Below the pieces are notes generated by a model. The model was not told the origin of the DNA and did not search any database. It saw nothing but the letters and a program-made list of their open reading frames with translations. From JAHWKV01 sp040905365 (lineage in GTDB: Bacteria > Actinomycetota > CADDZG01 > JAHWKV01), in assembly GCA_040905365.1 (NCBI GenBank), contig JBBDRQ010000030.1, positions 1 through 45,741 on the forward strand: DNA of 45,741 bases, written 5' to 3'. Positions 39,931 to 45,741 of the stretch are shown here, one piece after another. Numbering within the stretch: position 1 is the stretch's first letter; each line of letters starts with the position of its first letter. The translations under genes were made by a program, and so were the position numbers.

Positions 39931-40068
39931 ATGCCCAACTACGAGGACTTCAAAAAGTACGACGAGTTGACCAAGCAAAAAAAGGAAGAGCCGCCCCCGC
40001 CACCGCCGCCGGGGCGGGAGTCTTTGCTCTCCAAACTCCTTAAACCCCTGCGTTCGTCCAAGGACTAG
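39931..40068 (+). CDS. 45-residue charged proline-rich microprotein
   Basis: A short frame with a strong ribosome site (GGGAGGTGG, six bases before ATG). The protein is MPNYEDFKKYDELTKQKKEE, then a run of seven prolines, then GRESLLSKLLKPLRSSKD. It has no membrane segment or signal; the ends could form short amphipathic helices around a polyproline hinge. No family recognised. The gene is preceded by the operator array at 39847. Confidence 0.65.
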   Translation: MPNYEDFKKYDELTKQKKEEPPPPPPPGRESLLSKLLKPLRSSKD

Positions 40069-40087
40069 GCGCCGGGTGGAACCGGGG

Positions 40088-40111
40088 ACCCTTTGGATGC
40101 GTCTAAAGGGT
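40088..40111. promoter_or_regulatory. inverted repeat before the SIMPL lipoprotein
   Basis: ACCCTTT (40088-40094) and AAAGGGT (40105-40111) are a perfect seven-base inverted pair with a ten-base loop, between the microprotein stop (40068) and the ATG at 40137. It may be an operator or a leader hairpin. Confidence 0.4.
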
Positions 40112-40136
40112 GTAGATGACGTCCGAGGAGGTTTAG

Positions 40137-40916
40137 ATGGGTTGGAAGCAAGGGTGGAGGATCATGGCCGTCTTGAGCGCGGCCGCGCTGGTGTTGACGA
40201 GCTGTTCGGACACGGCGGTCGTCCGCTCCGGCGACGACCTGCCGTCCATTACCGCTAGAGGCGTGGGTGAAGCAACCGGTGTGCCCGACACTGTTGTGAT
40301 CGTGCTCGGGGTCGAAACCGAGGCCGCCCAGGCCGCCGATGCGCTGGCTCGCAACAACGAGAGCTCCGAGGCGGTTATGCAGGTACTTCGGGACGCGGGT
40401 GTAGAGGAAGAGGACATCAAGACCTCGCAGTTTTCCATCTCACCCAGGTTCGGCGAGGGATCCGGGCTACCGCCCGGCCTGATAGTGCCCCCCGGAGCAG
40501 GCCAAGGCGACATCGTCGGATATAGGGTCACGAACCTGGTAACGGCCCGTATGAGCGCCGATGCCGGCGCGGGCGAACTCATCGATGCGGCGGCGGAGGC
40601 CGCCGGCGACCAAATCAGGGTACAGTCGGTGCAATTCGAGATCGACGACACCGATTCGCTGTACGCCGAGGCCCGGGCCGACGCGGTCGAGCGGGCCACC
40701 CAACAGGCCGAACAGCTCGCCGAAGCGGCCGGGGTCGAGTTGGGAGCGGTCCGATCGGTAACCGAGTCCGGCGTCCGAGGGGATCCCTCACCGCTTCTGG
40801 CTAGAACGGGCCCCGAGGCCGGCGACGGCGGCGGAGGCTTCGGGAGCGTAGGCCTGTCGCCCGGATCCCAGGAACTCATGCTGGGGGTCGAGATGGTGTT
40901 TGAGATCTCCGGCTAA
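40137..40916 (+). CDS. SIMPL domain (DUF541) lipoprotein
   Basis: A 259-residue exported lipoprotein. The signal peptide ends in LVLTSC with lipidated Cys23. The mature part is a SIMPL/DUF541 domain: PSITARGVGEATGVPDTVVI, VETEAAQAADALARNNESSE, EEDIKTSQFSISPRF and ARADAVERATQQAEQLAEAA. SIMPL proteins are periplasmic or surface proteins of uncertain role, sometimes tied to oxidative stress. AGGAGG lies seven bases before ATG 40137. Confidence 0.88.
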   Translation: MGWKQGWRIMAVLSAAALVLTSCSDTAVVRSGDDLPSITARGVGEATGVPDTVVIVLGVETEAAQAADALARNNESSEAVMQVLRDAGVEEEDIKTSQFSISPRFGEGSGLPPGLIVPPGAGQGDIVGYRVTNLVTARMSADAGAGELIDAAAEAAGDQIRVQSVQFEIDDTDSLYAEARADAVERATQQAEQLAEAAGVELGAVRSVTESGVRGDPSPLLARTGPEAGDGGGGFGSVGLSPGSQELMLGVEMVFEISG

Positions 40917-40935
40917 GTGCCGTGGATGAACTGCG

Positions 40936-40969
40936 GCCCCCCTCCGGGCGTCATGGTCGGGAGGGGGGC
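40936..40969. terminator. strong hairpin after SIMPL gene
   Basis: GCCCCCCTCC (40936-40945) pairs perfectly with GGAGGGGGGC (40960-40969), loop 14 bases, 20 bases after the SIMPL stop and before a convergent gene. A T run (40988-40992) follows at a distance, so it is likely a terminator for one or both genes. Confidence 0.55.
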
Positions 40970-41003
40970 TGGGCGCTGATCCGGCGCTTTTTGCGTACAG
41001 CGT

Positions 41004-41237
41004 CTACAGCGGCCGGTAGCCGGTCCCCGGCCTGAAGCCCGGCTTGTCTTCTTCGTCTTCTTCGCGGTCCGCGTCCAAGCGGCCGTCTTCGCCTACACCT
41101 GCGTTGCGGCGCCGCACGATGGCGTTTTCCTTCGCGACCGCGCCCAGGGTGGTCCTGCGCATGTTGCGGGCATCCGTGGCGGGACCCTGGCGGAGGCCAA
41201 AGGGGTCCCAGACTTCTTCTTCTTCATCCTCGCTCAT
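41004..41237 (-). CDS. small acidic, probably disordered protein
   Basis: A 77-residue protein with acidic ends (MSEDEEEEVWDPFGLRQG; DADREEDEEDKPGFRPG) and a basic middle (MRRTTLGAVAKENAIVRRRN). No membrane helix or signal. AAGGAGA lies six bases before ATG 41237. No family recognised. The charge pattern suggests a disordered adaptor, which is inference. Confidence 0.6.
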   Translation of the reverse strand: MSEDEEEEVWDPFGLRQGPATDARNMRRTTLGAVAKENAIVRRRNAGVGEDGRLDADREEDEEDKPGFRPGTGYRPL

Positions 41238-41456
41238 GCTGGTCTCCTTCCCAGGGTCTCCACGACCCCGTTTATGGCCATCTTATAAAGCCTTGAGATA
41301 TATGCGAAGGCGGCAATGGTTGGGGCAGCCCACTTTGCCCGGCGCGGGCAGCGGGCAGAGGCTCGTGGATAGTAAGCTTCCGATGATTCAATACGGGCTG
41401 GCCCAGGCCCCGTGCCGGGCGGTCGGCGCGCTAGGCCGGGCAGAAGGGGAGGATGA

Positions 41457-41912
41457 ATGCACAGGTTCTTGCGATTGATGCTGGCTATGGCTTTGGTAGT
41501 TTTGGTCGGCTGCAGCTCGGATACAAACGAGACGGACGGTGAATCGACCGGAGCTTCGACCGGCGTGGAGGCGAGCGAGCCGGACTTTTCTGTAGCGTTC
41601 GAAAGCCCCTCCGACGGCGATACCGTCAACAGTCCTGTCCTTCTTCAGATGTCGGCCTCCGGGGTAGAGCTGGAGCCCGCGGGCGAGGCGCGTGAGGACG
41701 CGGGCCACCTGCACGTGATAGTGGACACCGACTGCGTGGAGCCCGGCCAGGTCATCCCCTCGGACGACTCGCATGTGCACTTCGGAGCCGAGCCCCTGAC
41801 CGAGCGAACCATCGAGCTAGAGCCCGGCGAACGTACGCTGTGCCTGCAGCTGGGCGACGGCGAGCACATCGCTACCGGGGCGACCGACACCATCACCGTC
41901 ACGGTCCGCTAA
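41457..41912 (+). CDS. DUF4399-like lipoprotein
   Basis: A 151-residue exported lipoprotein. The signal ends in VVLVGC with lipidated Cys19, followed by a Ser/Thr/Asp-rich linker. The mature domain VAFESPSDGDTVNSPVLLQM, AGHLHVIVDTDCVEPGQVI and DDSHVHFGAEPLTERTIELE matches DUF4399 (HHxH-type His and two Cys). Its role is unknown; metal binding is possible. GGGGAGG precedes ATG 41457. The 219 bases before it hold no clear gene. Confidence 0.82.
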   Translation: MHRFLRLMLAMALVVLVGCSSDTNETDGESTGASTGVEASEPDFSVAFESPSDGDTVNSPVLLQMSASGVELEPAGEAREDAGHLHVIVDTDCVEPGQVIPSDDSHVHFGAEPLTERTIELEPGERTLCLQLGDGEHIATGATDTITVTVR

Positions 41913-42016
41913 GGGCGGCTGGTCGGATCGGGCCGTGCAAAACTTTCGACACTGTCTAGAGTTTGAATAATGGGATACATCTAGGTTTAGTGTGTCGACA
42001 ACGTGGGAGGCTGGCT

Positions 42017-42907
42017 TTGGCGAAGCTCGATCTTGACGAACTCGTACTGGAAAGAGGAAGGCACGCAACTCCGGATTCCGGGCTGAGCGTGCTGGAAGCG
42101 ATCACGGTTGTCGCTCCGCACGAGAAGTTCGGCGATGAGCCCCGCAACGTCTCGCCGGTGATCGCCGAGTTGCTGCGGAGCTGGAACGACCTGCTCGACG
42201 ATGAGCCGCGTCAAAAGCTCAAGGCCTACATACCCAAGGTGATCAACTCGGTGCTGTCCGAGGACGTCGAGGATTTTAGGGCATGGGTGGCCACCGACTG
42301 GCTGGTGCGCGTCCAGTCCCCTATTTGGCTTGCCGCCGCAGGCCTTGGGGAGTTCGCCGAAGCCATCGAGGCTCAGGATCAGATTTTTGGGCCCGATCAG
42401 GCTCGGGCAGCTCAAAAGGTCCTGGACGAAGCGGCCGAGGCTGCCCACGCCGAGGCCAAAGCAGGTGCGCAGGAGTGGACCGACGCCGGTGAGGCGGCTT
42501 GGGAAAAGGTCGGCCCGAAGCAGTGGGCGTCGGCCGGCAACGGCATCAAGATGGCGGTCAGGGACGCCACGACGGAATCAACCGCTCCGGCTTTGGCCGC
42601 GGCAGGCTGGGGGGCGCGCTACGCAGCTCGTGATGCGGCAGGAGAGGTGGCCGGCGACTGCGCCTGGGACGCCGCCTACATGATTGCCTGGAAGGCGGCC
42701 CTTCCGGTTGGCGGCTACCGTGCGGGCGAAGCGAGTGCGGCGGCCCGAGAAGCCCTCGCCCCGGTCACCGAAACGATGCACCGGGTGCTGTTTCAGCTGC
42801 TCGATGCACTGATACAAACCCGCTGGGTGCCTCAGGAACTGCGGGACCAAATACAAACCAAGGACTCCGGGTACGTCCCGGCCGAAGGAGAAACGGGAGG
42901 CCTGTAG
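42017..42907 (+). CDS. hypothetical Ala/Trp-rich helical protein
   Basis: A 296-residue soluble protein, first half mixed (LEAITVVAPHEKFGDEPRNV; IPKVINSVLSEDVEDFRAWV), second half very Ala-rich and helical with Trp and Arg/Asp at regular places (ALAAAGWGARYAARDAAGEV, then CAWDAAYMIAWKAALP). This pattern occurs in AAWAAARDAAW-type helical repeats of unknown function, some near toxin immunity genes. TTG 42017 is chosen because GGGAGG lies exactly six bases upstream. The stop overlaps the next small gene's GTG. Confidence 0.7.
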   Translation: MAKLDLDELVLERGRHATPDSGLSVLEAITVVAPHEKFGDEPRNVSPVIAELLRSWNDLLDDEPRQKLKAYIPKVINSVLSEDVEDFRAWVATDWLVRVQSPIWLAAAGLGEFAEAIEAQDQIFGPDQARAAQKVLDEAAEAAHAEAKAGAQEWTDAGEAAWEKVGPKQWASAGNGIKMAVRDATTESTAPALAAAGWGARYAARDAAGEVAGDCAWDAAYMIAWKAALPVGGYRAGEASAAAREALAPVTETMHRVLFQLLDALIQTRWVPQELRDQIQTKDSGYVPAEGETGGL

Positions 42908-43005
42908 TGGGAAAGCTCGTAAAGGCCACGACTGTCGTGTGGCTTATCTGGTGTGCTTACGTGGTCATTAGGGACAACGTGTGGGCTGCATACAAGCCCG
43001 GCTAG
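42907..43005 (+). CDS. 32-residue membrane microprotein
   Basis: A frame from GTG 42907, which shares its G with the preceding stop and has GGGAGG six bases upstream. The protein reads MGKLVKATTVVWLIWCAYVV and then IRDNVWAAYKPG: a basic start, one hydrophobic helix and a polar tail. The strong ribosome site and tight coupling support translation. Its partner is probably the Ala/Trp-rich protein. No family recognised. Confidence 0.6.
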   Translation: MGKLVKATTVVWLIWCAYVVIRDNVWAAYKPG

Positions 43006-43055
43006 GGCCTTGAGCAGAGCTTTGGCCTGTCCGCGGCGCACCGTTGTGGGGACGA

Positions 43056-43796
43056 GTGCTTTTTAGCCTGCGTATCTCGCTGCCCGACCGCCCCGGTACC
43101 TTGGGGCTGGTCGCGTCGGCGTTCGGCCGCGGGGGCGCCAACATCCTCACATTGGACGTGGTAGGCAGCGAGGGAGACCTCGCCGTCGACGACATGGTCG
43201 TGGAGGCACCCGAAGGTCTGACCCGGGCGCTGCTGCTGGCTCGGGAGGATGTTCCCGGTTTGGTGGTGGAGGAGTTGACCCCGCACGAGGCCTTTGAGGA
43301 TCTGATGTCTCCGCTGGAGCTGGCCGCCGTACTGGCGGAGCCGGCTAAATCCTCGCTGCAGGTCTTGGTGGAGCGTTTGCCCGAGGCCCTTAGAGCCGAC
43401 TGGTGCGCGGTGGTACGCGGCGGCAGCGAGGGGCTTGAGGTGCTGGACTCGGGCGTCGGCGCTCCTCGACTGGAGGGAATAGGTGGATCCTGGCTGCCGG
43501 TTGAGCGGGTACGGCGGCTGCCGCCGGCCGACTGGATGCCAGCATCTTGGACGATCGGACCCGGTTCTAACGGCGGTCTGGGTAAGTTTGAGCTTGCGGC
43601 GGCACCGTTGGACGAGCCCTTCACGGCGGTAATGGTGGCCCGGCGGGAGCGGCCCCAGTTTCGTAAATCCGAGCTCAGGGAGTTGGAGCTGCTCGCTAGG
43701 ATCTGCGCGGCAAGATTACGCACCGGAGGTGCCGGACTCTCAAAATCTAGACTTGACGCGCGGCGCCGGGAGGGGCAAGCTACCTCTTCGAACTAA
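43056..43796 (+). CDS. ACT domain protein with GAF-like C-terminus
   Basis: A 246-residue protein. The N-terminal ~75 residues are an ACT domain (LRISLPDRPGTLGLVASAFG, then GANILTLDVVGSEGDLAVDD), normally a small-molecule (amino acid) sensor. The rest (SSLQVLVERLPEALRADWCA; FTAVMVARRERPQFRKSELR; LELLARICAARLR) resembles a degenerate GAF domain. No catalytic or DNA-binding part is visible, so it is a sensor without output. GTG 43056 begins one codon before the domain; TTG 43044 is an alternative, and neither has a strong ribosome site. Confidence 0.78.
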   Translation: MLFSLRISLPDRPGTLGLVASAFGRGGANILTLDVVGSEGDLAVDDMVVEAPEGLTRALLLAREDVPGLVVEELTPHEAFEDLMSPLELAAVLAEPAKSSLQVLVERLPEALRADWCAVVRGGSEGLEVLDSGVGAPRLEGIGGSWLPVERVRRLPPADWMPASWTIGPGSNGGLGKFELAAAPLDEPFTAVMVARRERPQFRKSELRELELLARICAARLRTGGAGLSKSRLDARRREGQATSSN

Positions 43797-43872
43797 AGCC
43801 GAAGAGACGCCGGTTGGGCAGCCAGGGCATCGGAGGCGAATCTAGCGGCGAGTCTGGTCAGGAGGTGTTTTT

Positions 43873-44541
43873 TTGAGAAGGATCACGCTGGCTTTCTCGG
43901 TTGCGTTAGTGATGCTAACTTCAGCCTGCGCACAGAGCGAGTCCCCGGATACCGACCAGAGTCCGGAAGCAACCGAGTCGCCCAGCCCCGAGCCCCAGGG
44001 AACCTTTGAGCTCCAGGGCATAGTCCTGGAAGCGCTGGGCAGCACCCAGGGATCTGACGCCGACCCCGACCCCGCGCCAACGGATTCCCCGAACGGCGAA
44101 GATGGCTCTGAAGATGACGAAGATGGCTCTGAAGACGACGGCGAGGACGCCCCCGACGACGAGGCTGCGCAAAGCGGGGGAGCGGTCATCGAAGGCTCGG
44201 CGCCCGGCTCGCTGTCCATACGTCTAAACGCCTACAGCGGCGAGGACACCTCCTGCATCTTCGAAGAGGGCGACACCATAACGGTAGCCTTCACCCGCGC
44301 CACGGAGTTCACGCCGGAAGGGTTGAGCGAAAACGCCCGCTTCCCGAGGAACCTGCGGGAAACCAACGTGGATGTGCGGGGGATGGTTGTGGACGAGGAA
44401 ACCTGCCTGTTGGCGGCAGACTCCGTGGCCGAGCTGGTCGAGGCAGAGCCCAGCCCCACGACCGAGGACGATGACGATGATGAGTCGGATTCTGCCACCG
44501 AGTCCCCGTCTCCGTCCTCGACGGAGTCCGAAGAGGACTGA
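43873..44541 (+). CDS. acidic, repeat-containing lipoprotein
   Basis: A 222-residue exported lipoprotein, signal MRRITLAFSVALVMLTSAC with lipidated Cys19. The mature region has a Ser/Pro/Glu linker, a Glu/Asp-rich tract (GEDGSEDDEDGSEDDGEDAP), a folded core (VIEGSAPGSLSIRLNAYSG, FEEGDTITVAFTRATEFTPE, VDVRGMVVDEETCLLAADSV) and an acidic Ser/Pro tail. TTG 43873 has AGGAGGTG nine bases upstream. The family is not recognised. Confidence 0.75.
   Translation: MRRITLAFSVALVMLTSACAQSESPDTDQSPEATESPSPEPQGTFELQGIVLEALGSTQGSDADPDPAPTDSPNGEDGSEDDEDGSEDDGEDAPDDEAAQSGGAVIEGSAPGSLSIRLNAYSGEDTSCIFEEGDTITVAFTRATEFTPEGLSENARFPRNLRETNVDVRGMVVDEETCLLAADSVAELVEAEPSPTTEDDDDDESDSATESPSPSSTESEED
44098..44139 (+). 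repeat. 21-base tandem repeat in lipoprotein gene
   Basis: Two copies of a 21-base unit (GAAGATGGCTCTGAAGA then T/C and GAC) differ at one base and encode EDGSEDD twice. Copy number may vary between strains. Confidence 0.75.
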
Positions 44542-44591
44542 CGTCGCGAGTTGGCCGACCGCAGATACTCGATCTATTGGCGGAAGACAGC

Positions 44592-44614
44592 ACCAGTCTT
44601 GCGTTTAGACTGGT
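44592..44614. terminator. hairpin after lipoprotein gene
   Basis: ACCAGTCT (44592-44599) and AGACTGGT (44607-44614) are a perfect eight-base stem with a seven-base loop, 50 bases after the lipoprotein stop. There is no T run. It may end the lipoprotein transcript, or act as an operator before the tRNA. Confidence 0.45.
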
Positions 44615-44701
44615 TGAAGGTCGACGGTGCCCGGCACAGATGATCGTCAAGACAAGCGGCGGCGGCTAACAAAGCGCACCGGACGTGAGTCGACCAACCC
44701 C

Positions 44702-44772
44702 GGCGGCGTGGCCGAGTGGTTAGGCAACGGTCTGCAAAACCGTGTACCCCAGTTCAATTCTGGGCGCCGCCT
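44702..44772 (+). tRNA. tRNA-Cys (anticodon GCA)
   Basis: A 71-base cloverleaf. The acceptor GGCGGCG pairs with CGCCGCC, the D-arm is GCCGAGTGGTTAGGC, the anticodon arm ACGGT-CTGCAAA-ACCGT has anticodon GCA, and the T-arm is CCCAG-TTCAATT-CTGGG. The discriminator base is T, as expected for Cys. CCA is not encoded. Confidence 0.95.
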
Positions 44773-44784
44773 CAACTACGCGAA

Positions 44785-44823
44785 CGGGTCAAGGTACGGC
44801 GACCTTGCTCGGACCTTGACCCG
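44785..44823. terminator. hairpin downstream of tRNA-Cys
   Basis: CGGGTCAAGGT (44785-44795) pairs perfectly with ACCTTGACCCG (44813-44823), with a 17-base loop; flanking bases extend the stem with mismatches. It starts 13 bases after the tRNA and probably ends its transcript. No long T run follows. Confidence 0.6.
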
Positions 44824-44880
44824 CTCGTGTGCCCAGATCGAATTCCGCGGTTGATGGGATATAGGATCACCCTTGCTGAG

Positions 44881-44898
44881 GGCCGGCGGTCGCCGGCC
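44881..44898. promoter_or_regulatory. palindrome before the six-helix membrane gene
   Basis: GGCCGGCG-GT-CGCCGGCC is a perfect inverted repeat that overlaps the expected -35 position of the TATAAT at 44904. It may be an operator, although GC-rich palindromes also arise by chance in this genome. Confidence 0.4.
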
Positions 44899-44903
44899 GT
44901 TCA

Positions 44904-44909
44904 TATAAT
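44904..44909 (+). promoter_or_regulatory. TATAAT -10 box of the six-helix membrane gene
   Basis: A perfect TATAAT 86 bases before ATG 44996, with no recognisable -35 hexamer at the right distance. Confidence 0.5.
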
Positions 44910-44995
44910 TGGGCAAGGAATCGTTGCCGGTCCGATTGCCGAGCCGGTACTGGGGCGTTGCTCCAACGACGGTCCGAAAGGAGATCGAGGCCCCG

Positions 44996-45652
44996 ATGCA
45001 GGATCCAAACAACTCAAAGACGAAAGCCAAAGGCAGTGGATCCAAGGGTGGCGCAGGCACTACTGCTTCCAGCTCACCGCGTGGAGGCACCGCCGGCATC
45101 CTGGCGGGTGTGGCGGTCATAGCCCCGGTCCTTATCCGCGAGTTGACCACGGGGACGGATCCGTTCTTGCTTTTGCCGGTGGCGTTGGTGGTGCTGACCG
45201 TTGCCCTGGCGGGTTTTCGCAAGGTACAAGGGGGCGCCGACGGTGCGGTCGGGCGCATCGGCCTGATCGCCTCGGCCGTGGGGGCGGTGCTGCTGGCGGT
45301 GGTGTTTTTGTTCATGGCTTATCTGGACATGGTCAAGAACACCCGGCTGCAGAACCTGATGCCGCTGTATTTGGGCGCCGTGCTGCTGGTGGGCGGCATA
45401 CTGGTGTTTGGAGGGGCGTCCCTAAAAGCCGGAACCCTGGGCAGAGGAGCCACCTTGTTGTTGATGGTCAGCCTTCCGCTGGGGGTAATACTGGATCTGC
45501 TCGGGGCGTTTCGAGGCCGGGGCTTTCGCTGGGGGCCGGACCTGGTGCTTGGACCCGAAACGCACCTGGGTATCAAGGTGATGGGGCTGGCGCTAATCTG
45601 GCTCGGGTACTCGATCCTGACCAAAAGCAAGCAAAAGGTGGATACTGCCTAG
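44996..45652 (+). CDS. hypothetical six-helix membrane protein
   Basis: A 218-residue protein. A polar Ser/Gly/Lys N-terminus (residues ~1-32) precedes about six hydrophobic segments (ILAGVAVIAPVLI, LLLPVALVVLTVALAG, IASAVGAVLLAVVFLFMAYL, LYLGAVLLVGGILVFGGASL, LLLMVSLPLGVILDLLGAF, MGLALIWLGYSIL). No family recognised. ATG 44996 is chosen for AAAGGAG at the right distance; an in-frame TTG at 44909 lies on the -10 box. Confidence 0.72.
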   Translation: MQDPNNSKTKAKGSGSKGGAGTTASSSPRGGTAGILAGVAVIAPVLIRELTTGTDPFLLLPVALVVLTVALAGFRKVQGGADGAVGRIGLIASAVGAVLLAVVFLFMAYLDMVKNTRLQNLMPLYLGAVLLVGGILVFGGASLKAGTLGRGATLLLMVSLPLGVILDLLGAFRGRGFRWGPDLVLGPETHLGIKVMGLALIWLGYSILTKSKQKVDTA

Positions 45653-45667
45653 ACAGGTGCAACACCG

Positions 45668-45741
45668 GGGCGTATAGCTCAGGGGGAGAGCGCTTCCTTG
45701 ACACGGAAGAGGTCCGAGGTTCAAATCCTCGTACGCCCACC
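45668..45741 (+). tRNA. tRNA-Val (anticodon GAC), 3' end at window edge
   Basis: The acceptor GGGCGTA pairs with TACGCCC. The D-arm is GCTCAGGGGGAGAGC. The anticodon arm CTTCC-TTGACAC-GGAAG gives anticodon GAC (Val). The T-arm contains GAGG-TTCAAAT-CCTC. After the discriminator A the sequence has CC at the very end, so CCA appears to be encoded but is cut by the window edge. Confidence 0.93.

Noticed and set aside
44627..44854. Frame of 75 codons through the tRNA-Cys gene
   Set aside because: It runs across a clear tRNA and its terminator hairpin and shows no protein-like features.

Overview
The window is high-GC, densely packed chromosomal DNA, most likely from an actinobacterium (Actinomycetota). 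This rests on GTG/TTG starts, several genes with a -10 box only 6-8 bases before the start codon (the leaderless pattern common in that phylum), short four-base gene overlaps, and gene families such as a DUF6186-like mini-protein, a DrrA/DrrB-type exporter and SIMPL- and DUF4399-type lipoproteins. Genus cannot be assigned. No insertion sequence, integrase, prophage or CRISPR array was seen, and two tRNA genes (Cys, Val) lie at the right end.

Layout. 0.1-3.4 kb: an ABC exporter half-transporter overlapping a FetA/FetB-like ATPase-permease pair. 3.4-4.8 kb: a small NAD(P)-binding protein and a frameshifted methyltransferase. 4.8-12.0 kb: a complete Kdp potassium pump (a 27-residue microprotein, kdpF, kdpA, kdpB, kdpC), a terminator, then a KdpD-type sensor split into two proteins, with no kdpE in the window. 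12.1-15.1 kb, minus strand: a glycine betaine/proline-type ABC uptake system (ATPase, permease, binding lipoprotein). 15.4-17.5 kb: a CopB-type copper P-type ATPase, followed by an alpha/beta hydrolase. 18.6-23.1 kb: a five-gene operon for a group 3b-like NAD(P)-linked NiFe hydrogenase with a cyclic-nucleotide-binding protein inserted between the beta and gamma subunits. 23.2-25.6 kb: a universal stress protein, a hemerythrin protein, two small membrane proteins and a tiny zinc-ribbon protein. 25.6-31.8 kb: a CTP-synthase-like amidotransferase (start region damaged), a fused ATPase-permease exporter, an MscS channel, a CoA-binding protein, malic enzyme and the remnant of a Na/Ca exchanger. 31.9-37 kb: acyl desaturase, CBS protein, release-factor-like protein, LysR regulator, rhodanese and pyrophosphatase. 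37.2-45.7 kb: an FAD oxidoreductase, a cyclopropane-fatty-acid synthase, then a run of small lipoproteins, microproteins, an ACT-domain protein and a six-helix membrane protein, with the two tRNAs.

Together the genes look like a stress and persistence neighbourhood: osmotic and potassium homeostasis (Kdp, betaine uptake, MscS), copper export, redox and H2 metabolism under low oxygen (hydrogenase, hemerythrin, Usp, CBS), and membrane lipid remodelling (desaturase, CFA synthase). Two DosR-box-like sites fit a hypoxia theme, but no DosR/DosS gene is present here.

The most unusual elements are the Kdp-linked microprotein with a leaderless promoter, the divided KdpD, the cNMP-binding protein inside the hydrogenase operon, a regularly spaced GCTAGTG operator array before a 45-residue microprotein (with a relative at the window's left edge), and several paired-repeat leaders. 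Three genes carry frame damage (methyltransferase, amidotransferase start, exchanger); the first two would each be repaired by one base, so assembly error is a live explanation.
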